Source: Clostridia bacterium
GTDB taxonomy: Bacteria > Bacillota > Clostridia > TANB77 > CAG-465
DNA length: 64,000 bases
Assembly: GCA_029256705.1 (NCBI GenBank)
Contig: JAQSXK010000004.1
Coordinates: forward strand, 51,445 to 115,444
Reading direction: 5' to 3'
Positions 17,353 through 26,001 of the stretch are shown piece by piece. The first letter of the stretch is position 1. Each line of letters starts with the position of its first letter. Under the pieces are notes generated by a model, which ran no database searches, was not told the origin of the DNA, and saw only the letters and a list, made by a program, of their open reading frames with translations. The position numbers and the translations under genes were made by a program.

Positions 17353-17356
17353 AAAA

Positions 17357-17382
17357 TGGTCGGGAAGTAAAGGGGATTTCAA
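17357..17382. repeat. degenerate tRNA-end (att-like) sequence
   Basis: TGGTCGGGAAGTAAAGGGGA resembles the end of the tRNA-Pro gene (TGGTCGGAGTGACAGGACTT) with several mismatches. With the better copy at 18574 it brackets the Shedu gene. It may be a decayed integration scar or chance. Confidence 0.3.
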
Positions 17383-17444
17383 AATTTTTATTCCTGCTAA
17401 CCCTTTCTTTTTAGTTATTATTGTTATAACTATAAAAACTACTT

Positions 17445-18269
17445 TTAATAGTTTATTAAATCTTTATTAGAAGTATTTAACCAATCAATATAAGTAATTA
17501 AATTGTCGTAATGCAAAATCTTTATATCATTTGATTTTCTAAATTCCATGCGTAAATCATATGTTTTTTGAGTATAATCCGTTCTTCTTCCTGAGATAAC
17601 AACATAATGTATTCTATTAGAATTATAAGCACTTAACTCATTTGGCAATGCCACATTATTAAGTTTATATTTATTAAATGTTTCTCTAAAATTCTGATAA
17701 TTTGCTTCAATCCAAGTTTTCCATTCCCTAACTTGATCTATTCCTTTATTAATTGAAATAGAAAAATTTCCGTCCTTAGTTGTTATCTGACCATTAATTG
17801 ATTCTAATTCCACAAATACTAAATGATGCCCTTCTGAAGAATCTCCAATTAACAAATAGTCTGCTTGATGGGTTGTTCCTAAAGGAAATTCTTTAAACAA
17901 ATATGTTCCATGATGTCCAAAATGATAATCTTTTAATATGGAACCTATTATTGGATAATATTTATTATTATTAATAAAATTCAGTACATCTCTTTCTGTA
18001 GACTTGTTATTGTTAATTACTTCTTCAAATTTTTTTTGCATTATTAATAGATTTTCAACATTTCTTATATCACAAATATCTAAAAAATTATTTGGAAATA
18101 AACTATTATAATGTCTTGCTGCCTTTGGATATTCAAAATATAAATTTTTTCTTATAACTAAATTAGGCTTAATTTCATTAACTATTTCTTTTTTCAACAA
18201 TTCATTATATTCTTTTTCTTCATCTTCGGTAAGACCTTCAAGATAATCTCTATTATATAATCCTTTCAT
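17445..18269 (-). CDS. sduA: Shedu-family immune nuclease SduA (DUF4263)
   Basis: 274 residues. The C-terminal half has the DUF4263 nuclease core: QADYLLIGD near residue 139, HLVFVELESINGQ near 151-163 with the acidic catalytic position, and a helix with GIDQVREWKTWIE near 180. Shedu is a single-gene antiphage system that acts as an oligomeric DNA nickase. The N-terminal 120 residues are the variable, presumably sensing, part. I chose ATG at 18269, 5 bases after GGGGTG; an upstream in-frame TTG would lie before that site. It sits just outside the tRNA-Pro element and may belong to an earlier insertion. Confidence 0.8.
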   Translation of the reverse strand: MKGLYNRDYLEGLTEDEEKEYNELLKKEIVNEIKPNLVIRKNLYFEYPKAARHYNSLFPNNFLDICDIRNVENLLIMQKKFEEVINNNKSTERDVLNFINNNKYYPIIGSILKDYHFGHHGTYLFKEFPLGTTHQADYLLIGDSSEGHHLVFVELESINGQITTKDGNFSISINKGIDQVREWKTWIEANYQNFRETFNKYKLNNVALPNELSAYNSNRIHYVVISGRRTDYTQKTYDLRMEFRKSNDIKILHYDNLITYIDWLNTSNKDLINY

Positions 18270-18573
18270 GAATACACCCCACAATAATATATTTTACATT
18301 TTTTATGAACTAAGTCAATATAAATCAAATATATTCATCAAATAACTCTAAATATAATGTTTTAGGCTTTTCTATAGCTCTTGTAGGAACTATATTTATT
18401 ATTTTAAATAAATTATCATTATAATAATACTTTTTTAACTGAAAGTTCTTTTACTAAAATATTTCATTTCTTTCACTCATTATTTTAGCAAAACAAAAAC
18501 CGTGAGAATTCCTTAATTCCCAACGGTTTCATATATGTGCCACTCTGATTTATTTGAGTGATTTTTATAATGA
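18270..18573. other. intergenic region with one hairpin
   Basis: AT-rich. The only clear structure is an inverted repeat at 18497-18529 (AAACCGT with ACGGTTT and an inner GAATT/AATTC). Promoter boxes for Shedu should lie here on the minus strand. No gene is supported. Confidence 0.5.
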
Positions 18574-18593
18574 TCGGAGTGACAGGACTTGAA
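18574..18593. repeat. left attachment site (direct repeat of the tRNA-Pro 3' end)
   Basis: TCGGAGTGACAGGACTTGAA is identical to 30793-30812 inside the tRNA-Pro gene. Flanking bases diverge after it. This is the expected scar of integration into a tRNA 3' end. Confidence 0.85.
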
Positions 18594-18710
18594 TGTGTTT
18601 CTTAGAATATTACATAATATCATAGGTTGTCGTAAGTGCTTATCTAGTAGCTATTGTAAGTATTTAGCTTATTATATTTTATCGTATATTATCATATGTT
18701 TGTGTAAGTT

Positions 18711-18743
18711 TTAACTACAAATTAACTACAAATTAACTACAAA
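18711..18743. repeat. three tandem 11-bp repeats, probable integrase arm sites (left)
   Basis: TTAACTACAAA three times in a row at 18711, 18722 and 18733. Two related units stand at the other end of the element (30700-30720). Confidence 0.65.
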
Positions 18744-18948
18744 GATACTCATTTGAAAAATGTAACGTTAAAGAGTTGGCAAGAACCATCTCTTTTTTTA
18801 TGCACTTGAAAAAACTATTGACATATAGTGAAAAATATTATAATATTGAATAAATTGCAAGTAAGAGTAGTATTAAGTGATATCTGATAGCAATATACAT
18901 TGATAATAATTGTTATATTCAATTTTGATACAAAATTGGTAAAAATTG

Positions 18949-18977
18949 TTGAATTATAAAAAATAGTGTAGTATAAT
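18949..18977 (+). promoter_or_regulatory. promoter of the zinc-ribbon membrane protein gene
   Basis: TTGAAT at 18949-18954 and TATAAT at 18972-18977, 17-base spacing. The stretch 18594-18948 holds the arm repeats, a weak hairpin near 18770-18799 and no supported gene. Confidence 0.65.
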
Positions 18978-19048
18978 ATAATCAAATGGTGTATAAATTA
19001 ATTAACAGAATGAGTGAATTAAATTTTTACCTAAAGGAGATGTATATT

Positions 19049-19786
19049 ATGAATGAAAATATTTTAGTTGAGGAAAGTACTAATACAGTAGTTAGTTGTC
19101 CAAAATGTAAGAAAGATATGCTTAAAGGATCAACCATTTGTCCTAATTGTGGAAAGACGATAAATACTAATAAAAAAAAGATAAAGTTTAAATTTATAAT
19201 CATCATATCAATAGTTTTGATAGTATTATTCGCATTGGTGGGGTTTGTTGTATATAAGAAGGTTTCTTATGACAGATACTTAAAAGAATATTCTGCAAAC
19301 TTTGAACTAATAAATTATTTAATGTTATCGAATGCTTCTGAATCAGAGAAATGTATGAATTTAATATCAAAGGTTTGGTACAATACAATATATGAAAAAT
19401 CCGATAATGAAACTGACAAGTATACGAAATATTCAGTAGACTATAGTACTATAGGATTAGGTATAGATTACTATTTTTATGATGATTTTAATAAGTCAAT
19501 TGAAAAATTATATTTAAATAAAGAATTTAGTGATAAAATAAGTAATATAAGAGATTCAAAAGAATTAATTTCAGACATGATGAAGAAAATTCAAAATCCA
19601 CCGGAATCTTATGGAAGCGCTTATGATACATTATTAGAATTATTTAGCGTATACCAAGAAATAATTAGTTTAACAGTGAATCCTAATGGTAGTTTGACAG
19701 CTTTTAATAGTAATAAAAACCAGAAAATAGAAAAATTTAGTTCTTTGTATGAAAAAATAAAAATTCAAATTCCTTCAAAAAAATAA
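19049..19786 (+). CDS. zinc-ribbon membrane protein of unknown function
   Basis: 245 residues. A cytoplasmic N-terminal zinc ribbon (SCPKCKKDMLKGSTICPNCG, residues about 17-36) is followed by a lysine stretch, one membrane helix near 50-70 (IIIISIVLIVLFALVGFVVY) and a 170-residue outer domain without recognised motif. ATG 19049 is chosen because AAAGGAG lies 9 bases upstream; the open frame extends further but lacks a ribosome binding site. First gene of the element after its left end. Such zinc-ribbon/single-helix proteins are common on mobile elements; role unknown. Confidence 0.6.
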   Translation: MNENILVEESTNTVVSCPKCKKDMLKGSTICPNCGKTINTNKKKIKFKFIIIISIVLIVLFALVGFVVYKKVSYDRYLKEYSANFELINYLMLSNASESEKCMNLISKVWYNTIYEKSDNETDKYTKYSVDYSTIGLGIDYYFYDDFNKSIEKLYLNKEFSDKISNIRDSKELISDMMKKIQNPPESYGSAYDTLLELFSVYQEIISLTVNPNGSLTAFNSNKNQKIEKFSSLYEKIKIQIPSKK

Positions 19787-19852
19787 TTATCTATTGTAAA
19801 AGAAATTAATAAATGAGTATAAATATATTTTGTCAACAAATGTATACACCTT

Positions 19853-19898
19853 TTGATAATGTTATACAAAACCATATGTTGTATAATCAAATTATCAA
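19853..19898. promoter_or_regulatory. nested palindromic operator of the XRE gene
   Basis: TTGATAAT (19853) mirrors ATTATCAA (19891), and inside it TTATACAA (19862) mirrors TTGTATAA (19879), which contains a TATAAT box. The dyad ends 12 bases before the XRE start codon, as expected for autoregulation. Confidence 0.6.
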
Positions 19899-19910
19899 GA
19901 GGTGTATTGT

Positions 19911-20186
19911 ATGATTGCAGATAAAATAAAAGAATTAAGGGAAAGAGTAAATTTATCCCAAACAGCATTAGCAAAGAAATTGCAAGTATCGCGTTCGACT
20001 GTAAATGCATGGGAAATGTCTATATCACAACCAACTATAAAATATGTTATTGAAATGTCAAATATATTTAATGTTTCAACTGATAATATTTTAGAAATGG
20101 ATAATTCAAATAATCTAAGTTTAAAAGGGCTAAATGATAAGCAAATTGAAGCAATAATAAAAGTTGTGGACTGCTTTAAACATTAA
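19911..20186 (+). CDS. XRE-family repressor of the element
   Basis: 91 residues. Helix-turn-helix in residues about 3-58: IKELRERVNLSQTALAKKLQ then VSRSTVNAWEMSISQPTIKYVIEMSN. The C-terminal 30 residues are short and helical and probably mediate dimerisation. ATG 19911 lies 6 bases after AAGAGGTG. A nested dyad overlaps its promoter, so autoregulation is likely. A terminator follows within three bases of the stop. Confidence 0.85.
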   Translation: MIADKIKELRERVNLSQTALAKKLQVSRSTVNAWEMSISQPTIKYVIEMSNIFNVSTDNILEMDNSNNLSLKGLNDKQIEAIIKVVDCFKH

Positions 20187-20188
20187 TG

Positions 20189-20226
20189 AAAAGGTACTTA
20201 CATAAGTTAATTATGAAGTACCTTTT
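20189..20226. terminator. hairpin terminator between convergent genes
   Basis: AAAAGGTACT pairs with AGTACCTTTT; A- and T-rich on both sides. Confidence 0.75.
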
Positions 20227-20230
20227 AAAT

Positions 20231-20401
20231 TTAATTCTTCTTTATCAAATTATTAATAATCTTATAAGTATTTTTATTATCAGGATCACTTATGGTTATA
20301 ATAATTTTTGAAGTATTAGCGTCAAAAATTTCATTAAAAATTATTTCCTCAGAATCTTCTATCTGTTTTACTATACTTTTAAAAACTTTTGTTTTATTCA
20401 T
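20231..20401 (-). CDS. small element protein, 56 residues
   Basis: Starts MNKTKVFKSIVKQIEDSEEI and ends NLIKKN. ATG is preceded by AAAGGAG with 7-base spacing. No family recognised. It is the last gene of the leftward block. Its 86-base upstream region contains a G-rich inverted repeat (GGGGGGTATACCCTC and GGGAAGCCTCCC on the minus strand) that recalls the leaders of the two cassettes at 14.7 and 17.0 kb. Confidence 0.55.
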   Translation of the reverse strand: MNKTKVFKSIVKQIEDSEEIIFNEIFDANTSKIIITISDPDNKNTYKIINNLIKKN

Positions 20402-20487
20402 TTATTTACTCCTTTCGCAATGCAGACTTTAAAAAATCCCGGGAGGCTTCCCTTGCTCTATTTGAGGGTATACCCCCCGTATCTTGA

Positions 20488-20763
20488 TTATTCGAATTGT
20501 ACTAGATTATAACATATGATATTTAAATCTTGTGCTATTCTCACACAATGTGTTGCTCTTATTCCTAATTCATGATGCATATGATAGCTATGGCAGTATG
20601 GACAAAAGAAATAACTTCTATTTTTATAGTCAGTTAATACCGCTTTAAATGTTAATAATTTATTTATAACTTTTGGCTTTTTCTCTTGTAAGCGTATTAG
20701 TTGCTTTAATTCTTTGTTACTTAATTTTTGTTTTTGGGTTATTCTATATAAACTTAATTCCAT
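20488..20763 (-). CDS. small element protein with Cys/His cluster, 91 residues
   Basis: Basic N-terminal half (lysine-rich, KQLIRLQEKKPKVI) followed by FFCPYCHSYHMHHELGIRAT, a probable zinc site, and a C-terminal helix. Starts behind AAAGGAG. Nucleic-acid binding is likely from composition, but I recognise no family. Encoded downstream of the DUF3987 gene in the same direction. Confidence 0.55.
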   Translation of the reverse strand: MELSLYRITQKQKLSNKELKQLIRLQEKKPKVINKLLTFKAVLTDYKNRSYFFCPYCHSYHMHHELGIRATHCVRIAQDLNIICYNLVQFE

Positions 20764-20844
20764 AAATATTTACTCCTTTCAATTTCTAAATTAGTGTGAC
20801 ATATGTGACATTGCGGGTTGTATGTCACACATGTCACATATTAT

Positions 20845-22467
20845 TTAATATATATTGGGATTTACTAAAAATTCTTTTGAGTTTGTGTTATAAAATATAT
20901 ATTTTCGCTTTTCTAATTCGCGCAGACCGCCCAACATTTCCTCTATGTTATTAAATTTTCTGCGTTTTCTGAGTAATTCTCTTGTAGATATATTAAAAAC
21001 TCTATTATTTTTTATATAATCTAATATATATATTGCATCTTTTATATCAGGACTTGTGTTATTATCAATAAATACATGTTTTGCGTGTTCTAAAAAATAA
21101 TTTCCGATGTTAATAGCATTGGCTACCGATTTCTTTGAAATTACTAGTGGATCAGTGTTGGTTGTAAGCTCCAAAATTCCTGCTATTCTAGCAATTACAC
21201 CCTCTAGTTTCTTAGACCAATCAGCCAGTTTATATAATTCATTAATTAACTTGGGTTCTAAATCGTTGTGAAAAATTTCCATTAAATTAAGAGCTTCATC
21301 ACTAAATTGTATGTTTTTAATAATTGGAGGATTGAGATTAAGTAATTTATCTATTAGTTCATTGTAATTTTCTTGGGTAATTGTATTTATTTTTTCTGAG
21401 TTGAAACTTCTTTTTCCTACTTTTGAAGTAGGGATAGAAAATAGAAATCTAGCTAATAATCCACGACCACAAAATTCATAATTTTTAAGAATCTTATTTA
21501 AAACGTTAGGCTGAATAGCTAAAAGTATAGTAAGAGCAGGATCTAAAATATATTCTGCCTCTCTGTTTAATCTATCAACTTTTATTAAATCGCCTGCATG
21601 ACCTTTCAAAAAAACGTCAATGTTTATGTTTTTTGAGTACATACCAGACATAATGTCGAATATTCCGCCCTCTGCGGATATAATTGCTATTTTTCCGTCA
21701 TTTTCATACATTAAGTTTGATAGTTTTTCGGGCGTGACGCTATCTACAAATAGTTTTATAGGTTTTAATTCATTAAATTGTGATATTTTATCAGACAAGT
21801 CTGAAATTTTACCGTGATCGGTTTCTTTTCCTTTTGAAAATTTATCTTCCAGTACTATTTTTTCCTTTTCTAATATTGACTTTTCTATTTTATTTTGTTC
21901 TAATTTGGGTTTTAATTTTTCATTTTCATTCAATTCAAATTTTATAACAGGCATAATAAAATATTTTATTACTCCAGATTTTCTCTCTCCGGGAGGAGCT
22001 ATAAAAGTTAAAAATAAATTTAAGGGCTCAACCCAGTCACTGGTAACATTAACTTGAAATTTTTTTTGTAAGCAAATTGAAAGTACTGCTAAAACGCAAG
22101 TGGCACCCATGTCATGAGAAGTTTGAGTAGATGTTGCAACTTCATCTACAAATTTTCTAATTGTTTCTGGTAATGAATTTATTGGGAATTCAGGTAATAT
22201 AGTTGTGTGAAATTCATCTATTTCGAATTCTATATTGTTATATATATGATGGATTCTGTGTATATTTATAAACTTCATATATTCTATATAAGTATTTAAA
22301 TCAAAAAGCTTCATTCTATTTTCTAATTTGCACTTTAATTTTTTATCTGTAGATTCGAGTAGATATTCAAGAATTAAATTAGAAGTATCTAAGTTTTGCA
22401 AGTCATATTTTATTTCTGTATCTGATAAATTGTCTATATGTTTTAGTTCAATATTTGTTGAGTACAT
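20845..22467 (-). CDS. DUF3987 protein, replication primase/helicase-like
   Basis: 540 residues. The central part matches the DUF3987 family of phage and plasmid replication proteins: PETIRKFVDEVATSTQTSHD near 100, then LFLTFIAPPGERKSGV near 150 where a Walker-A-like loop would be, GKIAIISAEGGIFDIMSGMY near 250 as the acidic box, and ARFLFSIPTSKVGKRSF (arginine-finger region) near 340. The C-terminal part may be a winged helix. It probably acts at the element's replication origin when excised. Downstream of the excisionase-like gene by 10 bases, same operon. Confidence 0.75.
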   Translation of the reverse strand: MYSTNIELKHIDNLSDTEIKYDLQNLDTSNLILEYLLESTDKKLKCKLENRMKLFDLNTYIEYMKFINIHRIHHIYNNIEFEIDEFHTTILPEFPINSLPETIRKFVDEVATSTQTSHDMGATCVLAVLSICLQKKFQVNVTSDWVEPLNLFLTFIAPPGERKSGVIKYFIMPVIKFELNENEKLKPKLEQNKIEKSILEKEKIVLEDKFSKGKETDHGKISDLSDKISQFNELKPIKLFVDSVTPEKLSNLMYENDGKIAIISAEGGIFDIMSGMYSKNINIDVFLKGHAGDLIKVDRLNREAEYILDPALTILLAIQPNVLNKILKNYEFCGRGLLARFLFSIPTSKVGKRSFNSEKINTITQENYNELIDKLLNLNPPIIKNIQFSDEALNLMEIFHNDLEPKLINELYKLADWSKKLEGVIARIAGILELTTNTDPLVISKKSVANAINIGNYFLEHAKHVFIDNNTSPDIKDAIYILDYIKNNRVFNISTRELLRKRRKFNNIEEMLGGLRELEKRKYIFYNTNSKEFLVNPNIY

Positions 22468-22477
22468 AATATTCCTC

Positions 22478-22699
22478 CTATTTTAGACTTATTATTACTT
22501 CTTGATTTACGGTGTTTATTTTTCTGTTTTCATTTTCCATATTTAAAATCCAGTTTTCTAAAGTCTGTTTACGAAAATAGTACCTATTTCCTATCATAAA
22601 ATAATTAATTTCTTTTAATCTAACTAGCTTTCTTAAAGTTGTTAATCCACAACCTAAAAATATTGCAGATTCTTTTAAGTTTAAAATTTGATCATTCAT
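22478..22699 (-). CDS. excisionase-like helix-turn-helix protein
   Basis: 73 residues. ILNLKESAIFLGCGLTTLRK and then IGNRYYFRKQTLENWILN give the MerR-like winged helix (HTH_17) typical of excisionases and element regulators. Two bases after the stop of the small upstream gene. Probable role: directionality factor for the integrase, or activator of the replication gene. Confidence 0.75.
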   Translation of the reverse strand: MNDQILNLKESAIFLGCGLTTLRKLVRLKEINYFMIGNRYYFRKQTLENWILNMENENRKINTVNQEVIISLK

Positions 22700-22701
22700 T
22701 T

Positions 22702-22881
22702 TTACTCTTTCTCCTTTTTTAATTTTTTAATTGTTTCTAAAATCTTGTTTTTTTCATCAATTGTCATTTCATTTCTTAATTTTCTTGAAAATGATTCTTC
22801 TCTTATTTTTAGAGCATGTGCGATTTGGTATTTTTTGAATCCGTTATCTTCAATTGATTGTCTAATTTCTAGATTGTTCAT
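22702..22881 (-). CDS. small element protein, HTH-like, 59 residues
   Basis: Begins MNNLEIRQSIEDNGFKKYQI and continues AHALKIREESFSRKLRNEM, which reads like a Cro-type helix-turn-helix, then a lysine-rich helix. A strong AAGGAGGAG ribosome binding site precedes ATG 22881. First gene of the leftward operon and divergent from the repressor at 23081. Confidence 0.65.
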   Translation of the reverse strand: MNNLEIRQSIEDNGFKKYQIAHALKIREESFSRKLRNEMTIDEKNKILETIKKLKKEKE

Positions 22882-23080
22882 TTTTTTCTCCTCCTTTTTT
22901 ATAAATATGATTAAAAAGTATTGACTTTTTAATATATAGTGTTAAAATATTGTTAATAAATATTGTTAACTATAATTACATTATAACACTAAAAAACTCA
23001 TTAAATTTACTATGTTAATAGATTTATACAATAATGTTTTAAAATATTAAATGTTAAAAATATTTACATGGAGGTATAAT

Positions 23081-23746
23081 ATGAAAGAAAACGAAAAAAA
23101 TGAATATCAAAACAATATAGGGAAAAGATTAAAAAAATTAAGAGAGGAATATGAGGAAGAATATGAAAGGAAAAAACATAAATTATTGACTGATGCCGAA
23201 TTTGAAAAGAGACTTAATGTAACAAGGCAAACATATAAAAATTATGAAAATGGAAAGAATCCAATGCCTTTCAATATAGTTATAGATTTATCGAATTTCT
23301 ATAAAGTTCCTAGTGACTATATACTCTGCAGGACAAATGTTAAAAATATTGCTATGAATAATATAAATAAAACAACTGGACTTGATGATATAGCTATTAA
23401 GGCATTAAACAAGAATAAAGATGATGTAATATTATTAAATACAATTAATTTTTTACTAAAAAATTTAGAGATGAATATTGATAAAAATTTGAGAACAAAA
23501 GAGGGCTATTCGAGAGAGTCAATTATAAGATTAATATCATTTTATCTAAATTCAGAAGAAAGCGATAAAGAATTTGCTTTAACTGACAAAGATCATTTGA
23601 AGGTGGATATGGATAAGGGTAAATTTTATGGAGATATAAGCTTGCCATATAATGTTAAAATGTCAGAAATAAATAAAATAAAACTTTTAGAGTTAGAATC
23701 TGAATTAATGCAACTAAAAAAAGAGAGTAGAGGTAAAATAAAATGA
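23081..23746 (+). CDS. XRE-family repressor next to the integrase
   Basis: 221 residues. HTH region about 10-75: IGKRLKKLREEYEEEYERKK, then LTDAEFEKRLNVTRQTYKNY and ENGKNPMPFNIVIDLSNFYKVPSDYILC. The remaining 140 residues are helical and unrecognised; no LexA/CI protease motif is visible, so induction may not be RecA-dependent. ATG 23081 follows TGGAGG. The stop overlaps the integrase start (ATGA), so both are made together. Divergent promoter region with the leftward replication operon: a lysogeny-type switch. Confidence 0.8.
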   Translation: MKENEKNEYQNNIGKRLKKLREEYEEEYERKKHKLLTDAEFEKRLNVTRQTYKNYENGKNPMPFNIVIDLSNFYKVPSDYILCRTNVKNIAMNNINKTTGLDDIAIKALNKNKDDVILLNTINFLLKNLEMNIDKNLRTKEGYSRESIIRLISFYLNSEESDKEFALTDKDHLKVDMDKGKFYGDISLPYNVKMSEINKIKLLELESELMQLKKESRGKIK

Positions 23747-24864
23747 GTATAAAGCAGAGAGGTAAAAACATTTGGCTTATACAGGTGTATAGAGGTAAAA
23801 ATAAAAATGGAACTTATGAACGCACATACGAGACATTTCATGGCTTAAAGAAAGAGGCAGAAGCTCGTGAAGCTGAAATGCTAGCACAAATAAACAATAA
23901 CACTTTTGTTAACAAAAATAAAATGACGGTTGAAGAATTAGCTGATGAGTATTTAGAAAATATCAAAAGTAAAATAGCACTCAAAACTTATTATACATAT
24001 AATTTATATAGTAAAAATATTAAGAGAGTAATAGGACATATTAAACTACAAAATTTAAATACTAAAATATTAGAGGATTTTTATACAGAGTTGAAAACAA
24101 ATACAAAATTTGCCCCTAAAACTATCAAACATCATTATACTATAGTTAATAGTATGTTAAATAAGGCGGTATTATGGGGCTATATATCAGTTAATTCTAA
24201 TAGTAAGTGCGATAAAATAAAAGTACCTAAAAAAGAAATGAAGTACTATAATCCAGAACAAGTACAAAATTTAGTTAAAGCATTATCTAGTGAGTCTCTA
24301 AAATATCAAGCACTTATCTTACTTGCTATCGACAGTGGATGTAGAAGAGGAGAATTAACAGGTTTAGAATGGTCAGATATTGATTTTAATGAATCTAAAA
24401 TAATAATTAATAAAGAAACACAGTATGTATCAAACGTAGGAATCATCGAAAAAGAGACTAAGACAGAGTCTAGTAATCGTAATATATATGTAGCACCTAC
24501 AACTTTAAATACATTAAAAAAGTATGAAAAAGAGCAGCTGACTCTAAGATTAAAGTTAGGAAGTAAATGGGAGTCTAGTAATAAAATATTCACAACAGAT
24601 TTTGGAGGAAAAATGCATCCTAATACACCATCTGCCATATTATCTAAGATTCTGAAAAAACATAATTTGCCATATATAAACTTCCATGGGTTGAGACATA
24701 CAAGCATATCATTACAAATAGCTAGCGGAATACAAGCCCAAATAATATCAAAGAGAGCTGGCCATAGTAATCTAGCAACAACTCATAATATATATTCACA
24801 TTTCTTTGATGAGAGTTTTAGAGAAACTGCAGATAAAATGGAAAATTTTTTAAATGTACAATAA
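23743..24864 (+). CDS. int: tyrosine recombinase integrase
   Basis: 373 residues. N-terminal arm-binding domain (1-60), SAM-like core-binding domain (62-160) and catalytic domain with Arg in SGCRRGELTGLEW near 201, HGLRHTSIS near 316, the second His in RAGHSNLATT and the nucleophile Tyr in NIYSHFF near 352. All catalytic residues are present. Closest in style to integrases of Tn916-like and phage elements. It should recombine the 20-base site in tRNA-Pro. Unusually it is in the middle of the element, 5.9 kb from the right att site, with the defence operon between. Confidence 0.93.
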   Translation: MSIKQRGKNIWLIQVYRGKNKNGTYERTYETFHGLKKEAEAREAEMLAQINNNTFVNKNKMTVEELADEYLENIKSKIALKTYYTYNLYSKNIKRVIGHIKLQNLNTKILEDFYTELKTNTKFAPKTIKHHYTIVNSMLNKAVLWGYISVNSNSKCDKIKVPKKEMKYYNPEQVQNLVKALSSESLKYQALILLAIDSGCRRGELTGLEWSDIDFNESKIIINKETQYVSNVGIIEKETKTESSNRNIYVAPTTLNTLKKYEKEQLTLRLKLGSKWESSNKIFTTDFGGKMHPNTPSAILSKILKKHNLPYINFHGLRHTSISLQIASGIQAQIISKRAGHSNLATTHNIYSHFFDESFRETADKMENFLNVQ

Positions 24865-25019
24865 ATGTTTTAATGTAATAAAATATTGCAATATTTATTA
24901 TAATATATTATAAATTTACATTATTCGACAAAATATACAAAAAAATATAGTATAATAAATAAAAAAGATTGTGAGATATTCTCAAAATCAATTTTGTAAA
25001 GATTTTAAGGGGTAAAAAC

Positions 25020-25982
25020 ATGGATATAAATTATTCTTTGCTAGAAAACGGGCTTGATTTTTTAATATCATCAATAAATAATATTAATTATTCGAAAGAA
25101 TGTGATGAGTCACTAAGAAAGAGGTATTTAAAATATTCCGTTCTTAATTTATCATCTGGTATTGAATTAGTATTTAAATATAAATTAGTAAATGAACATT
25201 GGACATATATTTTTGCGGATATGAATAAGGCTAATAAAAGAGAACTAGAAGAAGGCGATATAAAAAGTGTTGATAGTATTTCAAATATTGAAAGACTTAA
25301 AAGATTTTGTAATGTGTGTTTTTCAACTGAGGATGAAAGAATACTTGAAAATCTTCGTAAGAGAAGAAATAAAATGGAACATTTTAAGATAAAAGAATCA
25401 ATAGAAGCAGTTGAAACTATAATGTATGACTCATTATCATTAGTAATTAAATTTATTGCTGAATATATAAATATTACTAATATATCTGATGATGAAAAAG
25501 AATTATTATTTAGCATACAAAAGGAAACACAAAATTTAAAAGAAATAATTAATGCAAGAGAAAAAATAATTGAAGCAACTGCTAAACAAGATGGAGTATT
25601 TGACGAACTTGTTACTTGTCCCAATTGTTTTAAAAAATTTCTTTCTATTGATTGTGGCAATAATGAATGCTTATTTTGTTATTACACAGATGACTCTCAT
25701 AACATAGCAGATTTATATATATCGAATGTACTTGGAATTTCTTCGTATGAATGTATTAAAGATGGCGGTATATATCCATTATGTAATTGTACTGAATGTG
25801 GAGAAAATAGTATGGTTCTCGATTATAATGAAAATATTGCGTTTTGTTTTTATTGCAAATTTAAAACCAAATTAGAAGATATTAGGTTGTGTTGTAATTG
25901 TGGACAACCATTTAATTCGATTGATAATGATATAATGATTTGTGAAGAATGCCTTAATTATGAAATTTCTAAAGATGATTGA
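25020..25982 (+). CDS. HEPN-like protein with C-terminal zinc ribbons, first gene of the defence operon
   Basis: 320 residues. The N-terminal 150 residues are all-helical and contain RKRRNKMEHF near 118, which gives the R-x4-H motif of HEPN RNases; EEYI-type helices around it fit the fold. The rest has three Cys pairs sets: CPNCFKKF with CLFCYY near 200-220, CNCTECGEN with CFYCK near 255-280, and CCNCGQPF with CEEC near 292-312. HEPN proteins often cut tRNA or mRNA as toxins in defence and abortive infection. It is the first gene of four in one direction, 19 bases before the ATPase. HEPN assignment rests on the motif and helical content. Confidence 0.65.
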   Translation: MDINYSLLENGLDFLISSINNINYSKECDESLRKRYLKYSVLNLSSGIELVFKYKLVNEHWTYIFADMNKANKRELEEGDIKSVDSISNIERLKRFCNVCFSTEDERILENLRKRRNKMEHFKIKESIEAVETIMYDSLSLVIKFIAEYINITNISDDEKELLFSIQKETQNLKEIINAREKIIEATAKQDGVFDELVTCPNCFKKFLSIDCGNNECLFCYYTDDSHNIADLYISNVLGISSYECIKDGGIYPLCNCTECGENSMVLDYNENIAFCFYCKFKTKLEDIRLCCNCGQPFNSIDNDIMICEECLNYEISKDD

Positions 25983-26001
25983 AAACATTTAAGGAGGAAA
26001 A

